64,000 nt of DNA from Tetrapisispora phaffii CBS 4417. Lineage: Eukaryota; Ascomycota; Saccharomycetes; Saccharomycetales; Saccharomycetaceae. The translations under genes were made by a program, and so were the position numbers. Position 1 is the stretch's first letter, and each line of letters begins with the position of its first letter. The stretch covers positions 186,001 to 250,000 of the forward strand of contig NC_016532.1 in NCBI RefSeq assembly GCF_000236905.1, written 5' to 3'. Shown one piece after another: positions 40,403 through 50,780 of this stretch. The notes beneath the pieces were generated by a model. The model saw only the letters and a program-made list of their open reading frames with translations. It made no database searches and was not told the origin of the DNA.

Positions 40403-42328
40403 TTATATATCCGTCAATACTTCTTTAAGAAGTTTTTTTATCTCAACATAGGAATAAGGAATCCATATTTTTTCAGCACCCCTAGTATCCTTTGTAATAG
40501 TAGCCATTTTATGCTCAATGAACTCAGTTAACATACTTCTTAATGAAACTTCATTATAAGCGATGAATTGATTTGAACATTCGCTTAAGAACGTTCTAAA
40601 TTCTACCCCAATAGCAGCTAGACCTTGTTTAGCTGATTTACTGAAATTATTAAGTTCCACATTTGTTAGCTGGGTTTCTAATAATAATTTATACATTTTC
40701 TTTGAATTCTTGGTTAAAGATTGTAATACATATTTAGCACCTTCTAAAGTGTTCTTGGTATCAGAACTACCTAACTTCATGACATCTTGGAATGATGATT
40801 CGATCTGTCTAGGCTCAAAGTTAGTAACATCATGATAAATAAAATTGAAATCTTGTGCTTTCATATTATCCCATAATATTGGGGCATTTATATTATCCGT
40901 AGACGCCACAAGTGCTACCTGTCTAATTCTAGCTAAAGTACTTAACATAACTTGAAAAGTATCTTTTCTAGTTGAAGGCCCATCTAGATTGTGAACTAAA
41001 ATAATCAATTTGATATCTTGAGGTTGAGTCTTGTAATATTCGACCATCTTTTGCAATTTCAACAAGACATGGTTATCCCAATATTTGGATTCGTTACGAT
41101 TTAATTCATCAGGATATAATGCTTCTGTAATATCTTTTGATACATCTCTATAATTACAGATGGGATTATAACCATTTATAATGATACATGGAATACCAGT
41201 TGTTATTTTTTTATGAGGATTGTTAGCTATCGCCGCATATGCTAATTCGGGAGAAAGATAATTAAATACAAAATCTTCCAAATAGGAATGTTTCGATCCA
41301 ATTCCATAAAAAAGCAATGAGAATCCTTGTGATACTTCAAACCAATATTGAGGATATAGATTCCGTTGTTTCTTAAATAAATAATTCCTAGAAGACTTCA
41401 ACAAAGAATTATTAAATGCGCTTGTGATTGCTACAAATTCTTCTCTTGTAACAGTTTTTGAATTTGCCATTGTATTTTTTGATTTATCTCTTGATCTGAC
41501 TGATCTTCTTTGATCAAAATAACCTTCAAAAGTATCAAAAAATGACCCGATAATTTTTTCCATAGGTGGTTTATATTGATTAGAATCAGGCAATGGCGTA
41601 TTTTTGAAGTTTTTAGTTAATTGTAATGGCTTTAAATCACCTTTCATTTTTTTCTTATCATCGCCTATATTTTTCAATATTTCTTTCTTTAATGAAGAGA
41701 TATATGAATACTTTTTATTATTCCTTATTTCCTGTTTAAGTTCTGGTTCTTGTTTTAGGTCAACACCTAATGCTTCATTCTCATCCTTAATGTTTATGGT
41801 ACTACTATCCAGGTCATTTATTTCATCGACATAACTCGATTCCTCCTTTTCATCTTCGACCACTTTTTCACTTTCATTCAATTGAAATGATTCATCATCA
41901 CCACTGGATTTATCATTATGAATGTTATCATCACCTTCATCATAGTTATACGATAATACTTTCTTTCGCCTCGTTCTTCTGCCTGATGCAGTACTGATGT
42001 TATCATCACTTGTATCCTTACTGCCATTTGATTGCAACATTTCATTTATCTTAATCTCGTTTTCAAAAATGGAAGAACTTTTATCATCGTGTGATATTTC
42101 ATGTTCATTACTCTTCAAATTAACTGGTTCTAAGTCTATTCTAGTTGATTTTTTTTGAGGACTAATGATCTGCTCTATCGACATTCTCTTCCTTGTTGCT
42201 TGTCTACGATTATTAGACTTCTTTGTGACTATAAAAGGCCTAGAATTGACATTATAGGTCAGCTTAGAAGGTGATGAAAGTATATCAACATGCTCTACAA
42301 TATCATTTTTACTGTCTGGACTTGACAT
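40403..42328 (-). CDS. ORC2: Orc2, origin recognition complex subunit 2
   Basis: Essential subunit of the six-protein complex that marks replication origins. The 641 residues comprise a charged, disordered N-terminal 200 with basic runs and SP/TP sites (ILSSPSK, IISPQKK). The conserved AAA+-like/winged-helix Orc2 region runs from about 265 to the end, with QRNLYPQYWFEVSQGFSLLFYGIGSKHSYLEDF near 325-357, IIINGYNP near 387-394 and LIILVHNLDGPSTR near 443-456. As known for Orc2, there is no good Walker A. Length fits S. cerevisiae Orc2 (620); position matches YBR060C. Confidence 0.96.
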   Translation of the reverse strand: MSSPDSKNDIVEHVDILSSPSKLTYNVNSRPFIVTKKSNNRRQATRKRMSIEQIISPQKKSTRIDLEPVNLKSNEHEISHDDKSSSIFENEIKINEMLQSNGSKDTSDDNISTASGRRTRRKKVLSYNYDEGDDNIHNDKSSGDDESFQLNESEKVVEDEKEESSYVDEINDLDSSTINIKDENEALGVDLKQEPELKQEIRNNKKYSYISSLKKEILKNIGDDKKKMKGDLKPLQLTKNFKNTPLPDSNQYKPPMEKIIGSFFDTFEGYFDQRRSVRSRDKSKNTMANSKTVTREEFVAITSAFNNSLLKSSRNYLFKKQRNLYPQYWFEVSQGFSLLFYGIGSKHSYLEDFVFNYLSPELAYAAIANNPHKKITTGIPCIIINGYNPICNYRDVSKDITEALYPDELNRNESKYWDNHVLLKLQKMVEYYKTQPQDIKLIILVHNLDGPSTRKDTFQVMLSTLARIRQVALVASTDNINAPILWDNMKAQDFNFIYHDVTNFEPRQIESSFQDVMKLGSSDTKNTLEGAKYVLQSLTKNSKKMYKLLLETQLTNVELNNFSKSAKQGLAAIGVEFRTFLSECSNQFIAYNEVSLRSMLTEFIEHKMATITKDTRGAEKIWIPYSYVEIKKLLKEVLTDI

Positions 42329-42714
42329 TTTATCGCTATATATTTCAAACAGAATAAAATGGTAAACAACTGAGTATTTCCTTTAAATTTAATCAAATTA
42401 TATGAATTATCTATTCGAAGTGCATAATCTTACTATAATAAAGTATCAAAATGAATTAATCCAATATACATTAAATACGTTGAAACATTCTTATAATTGT
42501 TTAACATTTATAGCTTTTTACATTTTTCACTTGTCATGAGCAATGTATTATAGATTAACGCGGTAGTAACATTCAAAATCATTTAAAGTATAATGAAATA
42601 TATGTGATGAGCTTAATAAAAGACAAACAAAGTTCATATGTGATGTTCGCTTATTATATTATTACGTTATTTTGTACCTATATGTATACTTAAATATCTA
42701 TGTGAATTTTATTA
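42329..42714. other. Intergenic region ORC2 upstream / TRM7 downstream
   Basis: About 0.39 kb of AT-rich sequence with the ORC2 promoter; nothing further is recognised. Confidence 0.5.
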
Positions 42715-43656
42715 TTATATAGAGCGTGTTAGTTTACCCTTTCTTTTTAATTCTAGAGCTCTTTTATATGGTGGGTTTGTAGGCATTTGAACTGGATTTA
42801 GAGATACGTTTAATAAGTCATTAGATAACTCGTCTTTAACATCAATGTGATATGTGGCATCTGAATCATATGCATCTAAGCTGCCACATGTCATGAAATC
42901 TACTATATCTCTATCTTCTTCATACCATTTCGTTATGATTGAATTATTATGTATTTCTTTGATGTTGCAACCTTCAAAAAATTCTGTAACCGATTTATTT
43001 AAATCTAATTTAGGAACCCAATCTTTAGGTGGACAGTAATCTAAACAAACAATAAAAGCTTCTAATGATGTACCTCTTGAAGATCTTGGTTTAGCACATA
43101 TGATTTTTTTGAAAAGGAATCCTAATTGTGAATATAACAAATCGATATCTCTACCTCTAAAAATTTTGGCAATGAAAACACCACCTTTCTCCAATATGCA
43201 TGTTGTCAATTGCAATGCACTCATAATCAATTGTTGTTGAACATATTCATCTAAATCATGTAAACCTGTCACATCTGGTGCACCATCACTGCAAACAAAC
43301 TGTGCTTTTTCATTACCAAATAATTCTAAAATCTTATTGAATGTTTTTGGATGCGTAATATCAGCTTGCAGGCACGTAACATTATCAATTGGGGACATTG
43401 GTTGCAAATCGACTGCAATGATTTTTTTACCACTATCATCTTCTGACTTATTATCAACAAATAATTTTCTAGATAAAACTTGTGACCATGAACCAGGAGC
43501 TGCACATAAATCAACAACTCTTTTCAAATTTGGGTCATCCAAAAAATGATACTGCTCATTCAATTGCAGCAACTTGAATGCAGACCTGGCTCTATACCCT
43601 TGTTCCTTAGCTTTCCTATAATATAAGTCTCGCTTATCTTTACTTCTTTTACCCAT
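42715..43656 (-). CDS. TRM7: Trm7, tRNA 2'-O-methyltransferase (anticodon loop 32 and 34)
   Basis: RrmJ/FtsJ-family methyltransferase that methylates the ribose of tRNA positions 32 and 34 with partners Trm732 and Rtt10. Starting at ATG 43654-43656 gives 313 residues beginning [20 protein letters not shown], in line with the S. cerevisiae protein (310). The frame is open upstream to 43710, but that extension is not family-like. The SAM-binding motif [11 protein letters not shown] is at 47-57. The catalytic tetrad K28, D124, K164, E199 is complete. Its start is 479 bp from the RSM10 ATG, and the two share a divergent promoter. Confidence 0.97.
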   Translation of the reverse strand: MGKRSKDKRDLYYRKAKEQGYRARSAFKLLQLNEQYHFLDDPNLKRVVDLCAAPGSWSQVLSRKLFVDNKSEDDSGKKIIAVDLQPMSPIDNVTCLQADITHPKTFNKILELFGNEKAQFVCSDGAPDVTGLHDLDEYVQQQLIMSALQLTTCILEKGGVFIAKIFRGRDIDLLYSQLGFLFKKIICAKPRSSRGTSLEAFIVCLDYCPPKDWVPKLDLNKSVTEFFEGCNIKEIHNNSIITKWYEEDRDIVDFMTCGSLDAYDSDATYHIDVKDELSNDLLNVSLNPVQMPTNPPYKRALELKRKGKLTRSI

Positions 43657-44134
43657 TTTGTTCCCGTTACAGTATCTTATTTGCTGTTTACTATGCCCTA
43701 TAAGAAACACATTAAATCCAACGTTTGATTATTTAAATTTCGATAGTAAACAAACATAACAATCATAATATACTAACAACTAATGGTTTGAATTACAATA
43801 TATCAATCAAGAAAGACAGTATTATTCTTGGTCATCTCATCTCATTTTTCATTAAAATTTTAAGAACCGTTTCAATTACCCGCGCTTTAGCTTAATTCCA
43901 ATAAATTGGAATTTCCAATATCTCAAAAATCTTTATACAATAATTCATATAATTTATATGATTTCAAGAACTGTTTGAACTGGGATGTTAATGTCATTGT
44001 AATTGTAATTGTGATTTCAATACTTCGTTATCAGATTGATACAACGATATCATTTTAGTAATTTTAAGGATTTAAGAATTATTAACTATTTGTTATTGAT
44101 TCATGCTAAGAGGTTAATTATTCAAGACGCTTAC

Positions 44135-44863
44135 ATGGAAAACTATATGAAACAAATGTTTTTAAGACGAGCTAATGTTCTTGCATTGCGAAATGTTAGA
44201 TTTCAATCTAGCATCCCCGAATTAACTGCAAAGGACTTACCTGCTTCTACTGTTATTGATTCAGTGACTAAAAGTTCTTCAATTGCACCAGAGGTTAATA
44301 GTGAAAAAACATATACAAAATATTCTAATAGTGTTACCGAAAATGCTAAACAACATATACTGCCAGTAAATGTAGAAGCAGTATATCATTTACCTTTAAG
44401 AAACGAAGTTAAATACGGGGATCTAATAGCTGATATTCAATTGAGATCCTACGATAACGAAAATTTGGATTTTTTCTCTGATTTCATATTAAGAGTAGGT
44501 TACTATTTAGGAATGCCTATGACTGGCCCAAAGCCTCTGCCAACAAGAAGGGAACGGTGGACAGTTATAAGATCTCCTTTTGCTCAAGCTAAATCCAAGG
44601 AAAATTTTGAAAGACATACACATAAAAGGTTAATCAGAGTGTGGGATACAGAGACAGAGGTCTTAAATATATGGTTATCTTATATTAATAAACATGCTAT
44701 TACCGGTGTAGGTATTAAATGTAATGTATTCAAGAGAGCAGGGCTCGATTTAGAAAAAGATGAGAAGGTTGAAAGTTCAATCTTTTCCAGCTTAGAGAAA
44801 CAACCTGGAAAAAAATACAAAGTGTGGATGAAGTTGTTGGTAACAAGGTTTTGGAATTATTAG
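44135..44863 (+). CDS. RSM10: Rsm10, mitochondrial small-subunit ribosomal protein uS10m, apparent 3' frameshift
   Basis: Mitoribosomal small-subunit protein of the uS10 family. I start at the first in-frame ATG (242 residues); a later ATG at 44156 would open directly on a classic presequence ([19 protein letters not shown]). The frame is open upstream to 44036 but only from TTG. The uS10 domain runs from about 75 to 195 with [19 protein letters not shown] and [20 protein letters not shown]. After EKQPGKK the frame ends in [15 protein letters not shown], unlike the family. The -1 frame continues [16 protein letters not shown], then [10 protein letters not shown], and stops at 44895, matching the S. 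cerevisiae C-terminus. One extra A in the A7 run at about 44811-44817 would restore it. Confidence 0.93.
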   Translation: MENYMKQMFLRRANVLALRNVRFQSSIPELTAKDLPASTVIDSVTKSSSIAPEVNSEKTYTKYSNSVTENAKQHILPVNVEAVYHLPLRNEVKYGDLIADIQLRSYDNENLDFFSDFILRVGYYLGMPMTGPKPLPTRRERWTVIRSPFAQAKSKENFERHTHKRLIRVWDTETEVLNIWLSYINKHAITGVGIKCNVFKRAGLDLEKDEKVESSIFSSLEKQPGKKYKVWMKLLVTRFWNY

Positions 44864-44895
44864 CTTCTGAGCAATTTAAAAAACATTTAAAATAA

Positions 44896-45177
44896 AGGTT
44901 CTATGAAAAAAACTAAAATAGTAAAACAATATCAACAAGAAAACTTTTCATTAAACACATGACAATTTCATAGTCAAATCAATATTCTATCAAATAATCT
45001 TGATATATTCAATTACTTGGATAGTCTACTTTAATTTCTTAATCATTTAACATGTAAATAAACATATAATAATAGATAGTTATTTTGAGATCAAATAGTC
45101 TATAAAGAATTACAACTTGAAACCATTACTAGGTTCCCTAAGTTTTTGAAAGACAATATTATTTAAAAAATATATAA
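44896..45177. other. Intergenic region RSM10 to tRNA-Glu
   Basis: AT-rich 3' flank of RSM10 and of the convergent tRNA-Glu gene, including its T-run terminator on the minus strand (A6 at 45165-45170). No other feature. Confidence 0.5.
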
Positions 45178-45249
45178 CTCCGATACGGGGAGTCGAACCC
45201 CGGTCTCTACGGTGAAAGCGTAATGTGATAGCCGTTACACTATATCGGA
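45178..45249 (-). tRNA. tRNA-Glu (anticodon UUC)
   Basis: A 72-nt tRNA read on the minus strand. The acceptor stem TCCGATA pairs with TATCGGA, discriminator G. The anticodon loop CTTTCAC gives UUC. Box A (TAGTGTAACGG) and box B (GGTTCGACTCC) are intact. It is followed on its strand by a T6 run. It is nearly identical to S. cerevisiae tE(UUC). Confidence 0.97.
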
Positions 45250-46439
45250 TAATTAATGAACAAAATATTGCAATATGGTTGCTACAATAAACAGATTTAG
45301 GACAGGAATATAATATAATGGATAAACAGATATAAGACAGAGTATTATATTATAGCAGATGGGAAGCGCAGGTTCGGATCTTGTTATTATTTTCAACGTA
45401 AAACAAAAGCTTGCTCTTTTCTATATATTCTATATAATATATAATAAATAGTTACATGATTATTCCAAATACCAGATGTATAAATAAGTCTCCCATTTAT
45501 ACTTTTTAGTTCAGCTAACATTTGCGATGTAATGTATTGGACTTGCTTGTCATTGCATTCGTATCGGCGTCTGTTGTTTCAGATTTGCGACCATATTTCC
45601 TATATAGGAAATATTACTAATGTTATATCGTCATCTAACTCTTGCTGAGCTTATATTACAACACAAAATATTTTGAGCTGAGATCTGATGAAGTAACGTT
45701 ATTTCTCTAAGCTAGAGGTATTATAGTGGGGTTACTATAATATGAGGTGGAAGCGCATTGGGCGGATCGTTTTATTCCGTTTTTAAATCCGATTAAGCTT
45801 GTTTCTCTCAAACCATATATACTAAATAATATGGATGATGTTTAACCTTTCATTCAGTTTCTGATATTAGATCGCTATTTATTCGTTTTATTTTTAGCTG
45901 GAATCCAAGTTTCTATTCATCGTTATTGACACGTTTCACTCGTGGTGTAATATTTTTATTGAACTGGTTTATAGGATATATCGATTAACAAATAATGCGT
46001 CTGCGATTTATAACCGACGTTGTAGTATCTACGATTTATTAGATCTAAAGACAAATTGCAAGTAGCAGGAATAAAGGAAAGTTAAAGATTAGTAAACTGT
46101 TGGAAATGTCACTGGTCGTATAAGTGAATATACGATACCAGATATTACCTCTTTAGGAGATTATTGTTGCCAACCTGAAACAATAGTGCCTGCAAGAATG
46201 TAATGGCAACATTTCTAATGCATAAATAGCACTGTAGAACCATCAGTCTGCCATACGTGTTCAATTCGACGACGACGTCTCGTTGGACAGAACGGTAGAT
46301 TGAAATATTATGTATATATAAACCCCGGTAATCAATAGTTGACAATTCATTGATCCAGGTCCAAGAGACCAGAGAGATTAATTTAGATATAAAGTATATA
46401 ATCTAACAACATTTTAATATATTAAAGCAATGAACACAA
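45250..46439. other. Probable retroelement graveyard upstream of tRNA-Glu
   Basis: About 1.2 kb with no coding frame. It contains TTAAGCTTGTTTCTC at about 45795, a motif also found twice in Ty remnant 1 (26911 and 27014). GGGGTTACTATAATATGAGGTGGAAG at about 45729 is purine-rich and could be a polypurine tract. These hints suggest old LTR sequence, but I cannot define ends or repeats. Confidence 0.35.
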
Positions 46440-46760
46440 ATATTGAGCATAAACGAGGCGTTACGTTACGTCAGTTAATATATCGTTTAACACCTTTACT
46501 TGATATTTCGTTAATTAAATCAAATGAAAAACACTGATATATAAAAGGTACGGAATTCCCACTGTACCTAAATCTTGAAATATATAAAAACCATAATAAT
46601 ATTCACTATTTATAGTTTATGTGATAAAAAACTAATCAGATTAAATATCGCAATCCTCACCTACTAATATGAGCACTAATGAAGAAGCCAACTATGCAGT
46701 CCTCGTCAATAACATTTAACCTGTCACTGTTTCCATGCTACTTTTCTACACAACTTGACA
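46440..46760 (+). mobile_element. Decayed Ty-like retrotransposon remnant 2 (LTR promoter plus gag start)
   Basis: Parallels Ty remnant 1 block by block. The blocks are AACGAGGCG..., ATATCGTTT, TTTACTTGATATTTCGTTAA, the TATA promoter GATATATAAAAGGTACGG (about 46538), CACTATTTATAGTTT (about 46604), AATCAGATTAAATAT (about 46633) and a coding start at 46669. That start reads MSTNEEANYAVLVNNI then a stop, against MNTNEHLNHPVNVKNI in copy 1. Promoter and coding start are only about 130 bp apart here, so about 400 bp present in copy 1 are missing. It lies on the 5' side of the minus-strand tRNA-Glu gene, as expected of Pol III-targeted integration. Confidence 0.6.
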
Positions 46761-47140
46761 TTGAGTTTTGTTAAAAATTTGCAAAGAATAGCTAAGAGTT
46801 AAGTTGTTATTGATATATGATTAACAAAGACAAGTAATCATTATTCAAAGACATTTTTTCTAACCGACTTGATGGAATATGAATAATTGAATCTTTTTAA
46901 TTTCCATAATTCTCTGATAACTTTACAAATTAATTTTTTATTACATTGAATTTACTGAGGACGAAAGTCTTCCTGAATATCAATATTTTCAAGATAGTAA
47001 GTAGGAGATTTTTTGTTATTCATAAAACGATTTCTTTAAGTATAAATTAACTAAGTAATCGACTGTAAATAGAGACTCGATAACAGTTGGTCTTCAACAA
47101 GGCATAAGGAATGAAAAGAGTATAAAATGAATAATCATAA
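46761..47140. other. Intergenic region downstream of the GRE2-like gene
   Basis: About 0.38 kb of AT-rich DNA between Ty remnant 2 and the stop codon of the reductase gene. Nothing distinct is seen. Confidence 0.45.
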
Positions 47141-48151
47141 TCACAATTTACCGCGTCTCTTTAAAGCTTGATGAACAATGTCATAAACTGAAGCATCGAA
47201 ACTTTTCCACTCAATGCCTAATAGTTTTTGTGTGACTGCTGAATCATAACGAATATCTAATTGTTTACAATCTTCGACTGCAGGAGGGATAGTACCTTTT
47301 ATTTGTGGGAACTGTTTGTTGATCGAATTAGCAATAAGTTGATCACTATATGTGCCTGCAGACAGTAACAATCTTTTACCGTCAAATTTGTCCTCTTGTA
47401 TAGCCTTAACATGTGCTAGAGCCACATCATCAACATGAACGTAACTCATCGCATAGTCTTGAGACAGTTTTTCAGTAGGTGGAAGGCACAAAATTTTATT
47501 GACAAATTCACAAGAAACATTTAATGTATCTTTAACATCTTCGTCAAACATTTGTCTTCCAAATACCATGGCTGGATTCACGGCAGTGAATTTAAAATCA
47601 ACTTCATCTTTGTTTTCTTTTAGGAAATCCCAAGCAGCCTTTTCTGAATATGTCTTTGAACCAAGGTAACACATGAAAGAGCTGGTTTTTGCTTGTTCCC
47701 AAGTAATTGGATTCCAATCCTTCTCTGTAGTAACTACAGAGAAATCATTAACATTTATAATTGCAGCAATGGAAGATGTCATCACAACATGTTTGACACT
47801 TCTTGGAGCAAATTTTTTAATAGCACTTAATATACTTTTGGTACCATTGACAGCTGGCAACAAGTAATGGTTTTCGAAGTCAGTATTTCCCTCTTCAGGT
47901 AGTGGAGAAGCCATATGTATAACGTTATCTATTTCCTTACCATGCTTCTTTAAAGTTTCGTCGAATGCATCCAATTTTGTTATATCAGAAATAATTTCAA
48001 ATGATAAATTTGGGTTATTAAATTGTCTAATTACCTTATCAGCTTTAGCTTGCGATCTAACTGTCCCAATAACTTTGTAGTTTTGGGATAGTAATAAGTT
48101 GATTACATGTAAAGCAATGAATCCTGAAGCACCAGTAACTAAGACAGCCAT
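47141..48151 (-). CDS. Gre2/Ari1-type NADPH-dependent aldehyde/methylglyoxal reductase
   Basis: Extended/intermediate short-chain dehydrogenase of the Gre2, Ari1 (YGL157W) and YGL039W group, which reduces methylglyoxal, isovaleraldehyde and other carbonyls with NADPH. The 336 residues show the Rossmann loop VTGASGFIALHV (5-16), a basic NADPH-selecting stretch (VRSQAKADK), a catalytic Ser near 126-127 in MTSSIAA, and the YxxxK pair Y162/K166 in CYLGSK. S. cerevisiae Gre2 is 342. Members of this family expand in yeasts, so I give no symbol. It is out of synteny with both S. cerevisiae regions and sits beside Ty debris, suggesting insertion or local rearrangement. Confidence 0.9.
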   Translation of the reverse strand: MAVLVTGASGFIALHVINLLLSQNYKVIGTVRSQAKADKVIRQFNNPNLSFEIISDITKLDAFDETLKKHGKEIDNVIHMASPLPEEGNTDFENHYLLPAVNGTKSILSAIKKFAPRSVKHVVMTSSIAAIINVNDFSVVTTEKDWNPITWEQAKTSSFMCYLGSKTYSEKAAWDFLKENKDEVDFKFTAVNPAMVFGRQMFDEDVKDTLNVSCEFVNKILCLPPTEKLSQDYAMSYVHVDDVALAHVKAIQEDKFDGKRLLLSAGTYSDQLIANSINKQFPQIKGTIPPAVEDCKQLDIRYDSAVTQKLLGIEWKSFDASVYDIVHQALKRRGKL

Positions 48152-48385
48152 TTTTGTTATTGTTGTTGTTAGTATATCCTTTATTTTTATTTGTTGTTGA
48201 AGTTGTAGTAAGTTACAAGGACATCCAAACTACATACTAGAAAGAAAATTTTAAGCACAATCGACCAAAGTATTCAAAAATTGCTATCATTTTATATAAT
48301 GGATAGATATATGATTCTAATGTCATTGAACCAAAAAAGTTCCAATCCCTTATCCTAGCGCAATGAGTACTTAGTATTAGGATGA

Positions 48386-48392
48386 TTAGTAA
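48386..48392. promoter_or_regulatory. Yap1-type site upstream of the GRE2-like gene
   Basis: TTAGTAA, the Yap1 core, 235 bp upstream of the reductase ATG. Stress induction is usual for this family. A single 7-mer could be chance. Confidence 0.3.
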
Positions 48393-48521
48393 TGCAAATG
48401 TGTTAATTCATCTCAGCCTCTTTTCCTTTCTCTTATTCGCTCACACCTTAAAAATAAACATGCATTCTAAGCATCGTCCTGATACTAACCAAGTAGTATA
48501 TTTGGACTCTGCTGTTCTTAC

Positions 48522-48543
48522 TGAGTGTTGGATACAACACTCA
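48522..48543. repeat. Perfect inverted repeat, 9-bp arms, 4-base loop
   Basis: TGAGTGTTG-GATA-CAACACTCA. It could be a binding site or an RNA hairpin. It is not followed by a T-run, so it is not a simple terminator. Confidence 0.7.
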
Positions 48544-49263
48544 ACATGTTTTCGATATTTGTTCATTTCATGTTTCGTTTCAGAGGTCTCTCGGTCTGTG
48601 TTTACAAAATTTAATTTTCCTCTGTTCTGTAACTGCTGGTGTGTGCGTAAATTTATAGTCAAATAGAGTAACCAAAATTTATTTCGAAACGACAACGTAT
48701 TCGAACTTTATGTATCAAAGAAGCCCATATAGAAGCCCATCAAAATTGGTTTGTATAGCACGTTGGGAAAGAATCCAACAACGATATACATCAACTTTTC
48801 GAAGAAACATTAGTGGCGTTCCTTTTAATTAGTGGATACTTTCCTATTTTAGTATTTGCAAAATTGATTAATTGCCATGGGTTCATGACCTCAATGCGTA
48901 GCTGAACTTATTTAGCAAGTGTTCACATTTTAAACATGAATGGATATAGTTAATGTTTAATTGCCAATTTAGAGGCGTTTACCAAATTAATTGATGAGTA
49001 TATAATCAATGGTAATATTTGTAAAGAATACTAAACTTGTTTGTTTATGTTAATATGTCAGAATTCTTTTTTTTTTTTGATTTATTTACTGTTATAAATT
49101 CAATAGTCGAGATTTGGTAGTGATAGTGTTAGTGACGGTGTGCTTTTCGTTATATTACGATTGTAAGGAATATTGGCTACAGAGGTGGGGTATACAGGCT
49201 ATTAAATGTAAATGCATTTGCATGCTTGTATTAAATATATTTAAGGAATTCCATTCATATCTC

Positions 49264-50361
49264 TTATAACTGAATATTAGTAATTCTTTTGGATTTTTTA
49301 TTCTTGTCCTTCTTCTCTATCTTACCTTTGTTTTGAATTCTAGCCTTTCCACTCGAAGTTGTAGATTCGGTTGACAAATCGTTTCTATTGTTTTCTAATC
49401 TTATTAATTTATCTAAAATTATGTTTAATTTAATATTCTCTTTTAATGAGTTCCCAAACGAACCATTTGAAAACCCCATGGACCAAGGAATTACAAATAC
49501 ATGGTGCCCATCAATCTTCAGGATGCCTCTAAATAGACCCTCTTTAGTCTTCAATATTAGGTCATCCTTAATTATTGATTTTACAAAGTTGCTTGCCAAG
49601 ATCGCATTCTTTAATCGAACTCCTCCGCATCTTGATTTATGTTTAATTATAACAGAATTCGAATTCTTCTCTTGCCAATCTGATATTTTCAGTATCTCAG
49701 AAATTTTATTTGTTATTTTCCATTCCGGTAGAGATTGATCAATATTATACAAAAAATAAGATCTTTCAGTTTCATTAACATCCTCCTTTAATTGAAATGA
49801 TGCTTGTAAGGGTAGCTTTTTCAGGACATGTTCTATATTAATATTTTCAAATTCTTTAGCATTACTACGTCCATGATTATCTAGCTTCAAATCTGCATCA
49901 TCTGCTCTTTGATTTTGTAATGCTTTCTCCTTTCTAATATATTCTCCTAGCTGCGACATAAGTTTCTCTAACTTAACATCATCGTCTGTGATTTTTGCTG
50001 CACCTAATTTCACATCTTTCAATGCTAAAAATCGTTTCATCATGTCATTTTTAGCTTCTTCCGTTTGCATACTTTTATCATTATTTATAATGGAGACTAT
50101 TTTATCTCTAACTTTAATCGGAATATGCCATTTTAGATCAAGCATGCAACACTGACACACATTCCTTTGATTAGAGCACTTAAAACATATAATAGACTTC
50201 TTGACATTTGCACTTCTATTTGTTGATTTAAACTGGAAGACATCGAATGGGAAAGTGCAAATTTTACACTCTGCGCCATTTGGTATTTTAGTCATTCTTA
50301 TATTCGATGACCTCCCAAAACATGAATCACAAATATTAAACTCTCTTTCATCAGAACTCAT
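49264..50361 (-). CDS. ECM2: Ecm2/Slt11, spliceosome activation factor (RBM22 relative)
   Basis: Splicing factor of the NTC-related group that contacts U2/U6 helix II in the catalytic spliceosome. The first ATG is at 50359-50361 (365 residues; S. cerevisiae 364); two codons further upstream the frame opens only on TTG. The N-terminal zinc-finger region has CDSCFG, CKICTFPF, CFKCSNQRNVCQCC (about 10-75), preceded by the family hallmark IRMTKIPNGAECKICTFPF. A middle helical region is followed by a degenerate RNA-binding-like C-terminal part with a basic tail (KIEKKDKNKKSKR). Placement before NRG1/NRG2 matches YBR065C-YBR066C. Confidence 0.95.
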   Translation of the reverse strand: MSSDEREFNICDSCFGRSSNIRMTKIPNGAECKICTFPFDVFQFKSTNRSANVKKSIICFKCSNQRNVCQCCMLDLKWHIPIKVRDKIVSIINNDKSMQTEEAKNDMMKRFLALKDVKLGAAKITDDDVKLEKLMSQLGEYIRKEKALQNQRADDADLKLDNHGRSNAKEFENINIEHVLKKLPLQASFQLKEDVNETERSYFLYNIDQSLPEWKITNKISEILKISDWQEKNSNSVIIKHKSRCGGVRLKNAILASNFVKSIIKDDLILKTKEGLFRGILKIDGHHVFVIPWSMGFSNGSFGNSLKENIKLNIILDKLIRLENNRNDLSTESTTSSGKARIQNKGKIEKKDKNKKSKRITNIQL

Positions 50362-50679
50362 TATCAAGTTGTTTAATACTGAACTACTTCGATTTTGTTC
50401 CCTTGGGTATATGCTGATTCATGAAGTCACTTTCAAGTTAAAAACATCAAACACTTTTATGCAAAAGAGTTTTAGGTCATCGATTTAACCTTCAAATATT
50501 TCAAAATTATATCCAAGAATATTGAAATTTACTTCTTTCAATTATGGTTCAGTAAACCAAGGCTTTACAAAAGAATGATTGTTGACAGATGAAGATTTCT
50601 AAACAACTGTATATATCTAAGTATATAGATTATAAGTCACTATTTACAATTAATTACTAAGAAATTCATTAACAAATAG
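50362..50679. other. ECM2 upstream region
   Basis: About 0.3 kb between ECM2 and the snR47 gene. It contains the ECM2 promoter. It may also take part in snR47 3'-end processing; nothing specific is seen. Confidence 0.45.
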
Positions 50680-50780
50680 ATAGATCAGGGTTAAAAAGCT
50701 AAGTCAAAGTTAATTTATCCACCTGTTGGTTCGGTTGAAGAAATTCATGTTGTTGTTGTAAGTTTTTATCATCATTAAAA
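50680..50780 (-). ncRNA. SNR47: snR47, C/D box snoRNA guiding rRNA 2'-O-methylation
   Basis: On the minus strand: box C ATGATGA (50769-50775) and box D CTGA (50685-50688), about 90 nt apart. They are enclosed by a perfect 11-bp terminal stem (AACAAATAGAT at 50671-50681 on the + strand with ATCTATTTGTT at 50780-50790). Just upstream of box D, AGCTTTTTAAC is complementary to 18S rRNA GTTAAAAAGCT, placing the modified base at the first A, consistent with A619. The internal TGAATTTCTTCA is complementary to 25S rRNA TGAAGAAATTCA, with a degenerate D' (CCGA), consistent with A2220. These are the known targets of S. cerevisiae snR47, which also lies beside NRG1. Size about 100 nt; exact ends are estimated. 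Confidence 0.93.

Larger units (their letters stand above)
48152..49263. other. Intergenic region GRE2-like upstream / ECM2 downstream
   Basis: About 1.1 kb. It holds the reductase promoter, a perfect inverted repeat at 48522-48543 (TGAGTGTTG, GATA loop, CAACACTCA), an A/T-rich tract and a T-run at 49068-49078. Overlapping 84- and 94-codon frames on the two strands share this region, and neither looks coding. Confidence 0.5.

Noticed and set aside
48483..48489. TACTAAC branch-point sequence
   Set aside because: No GTATGT-type 5' splice site at sensible distance upstream and no coding exons around it.
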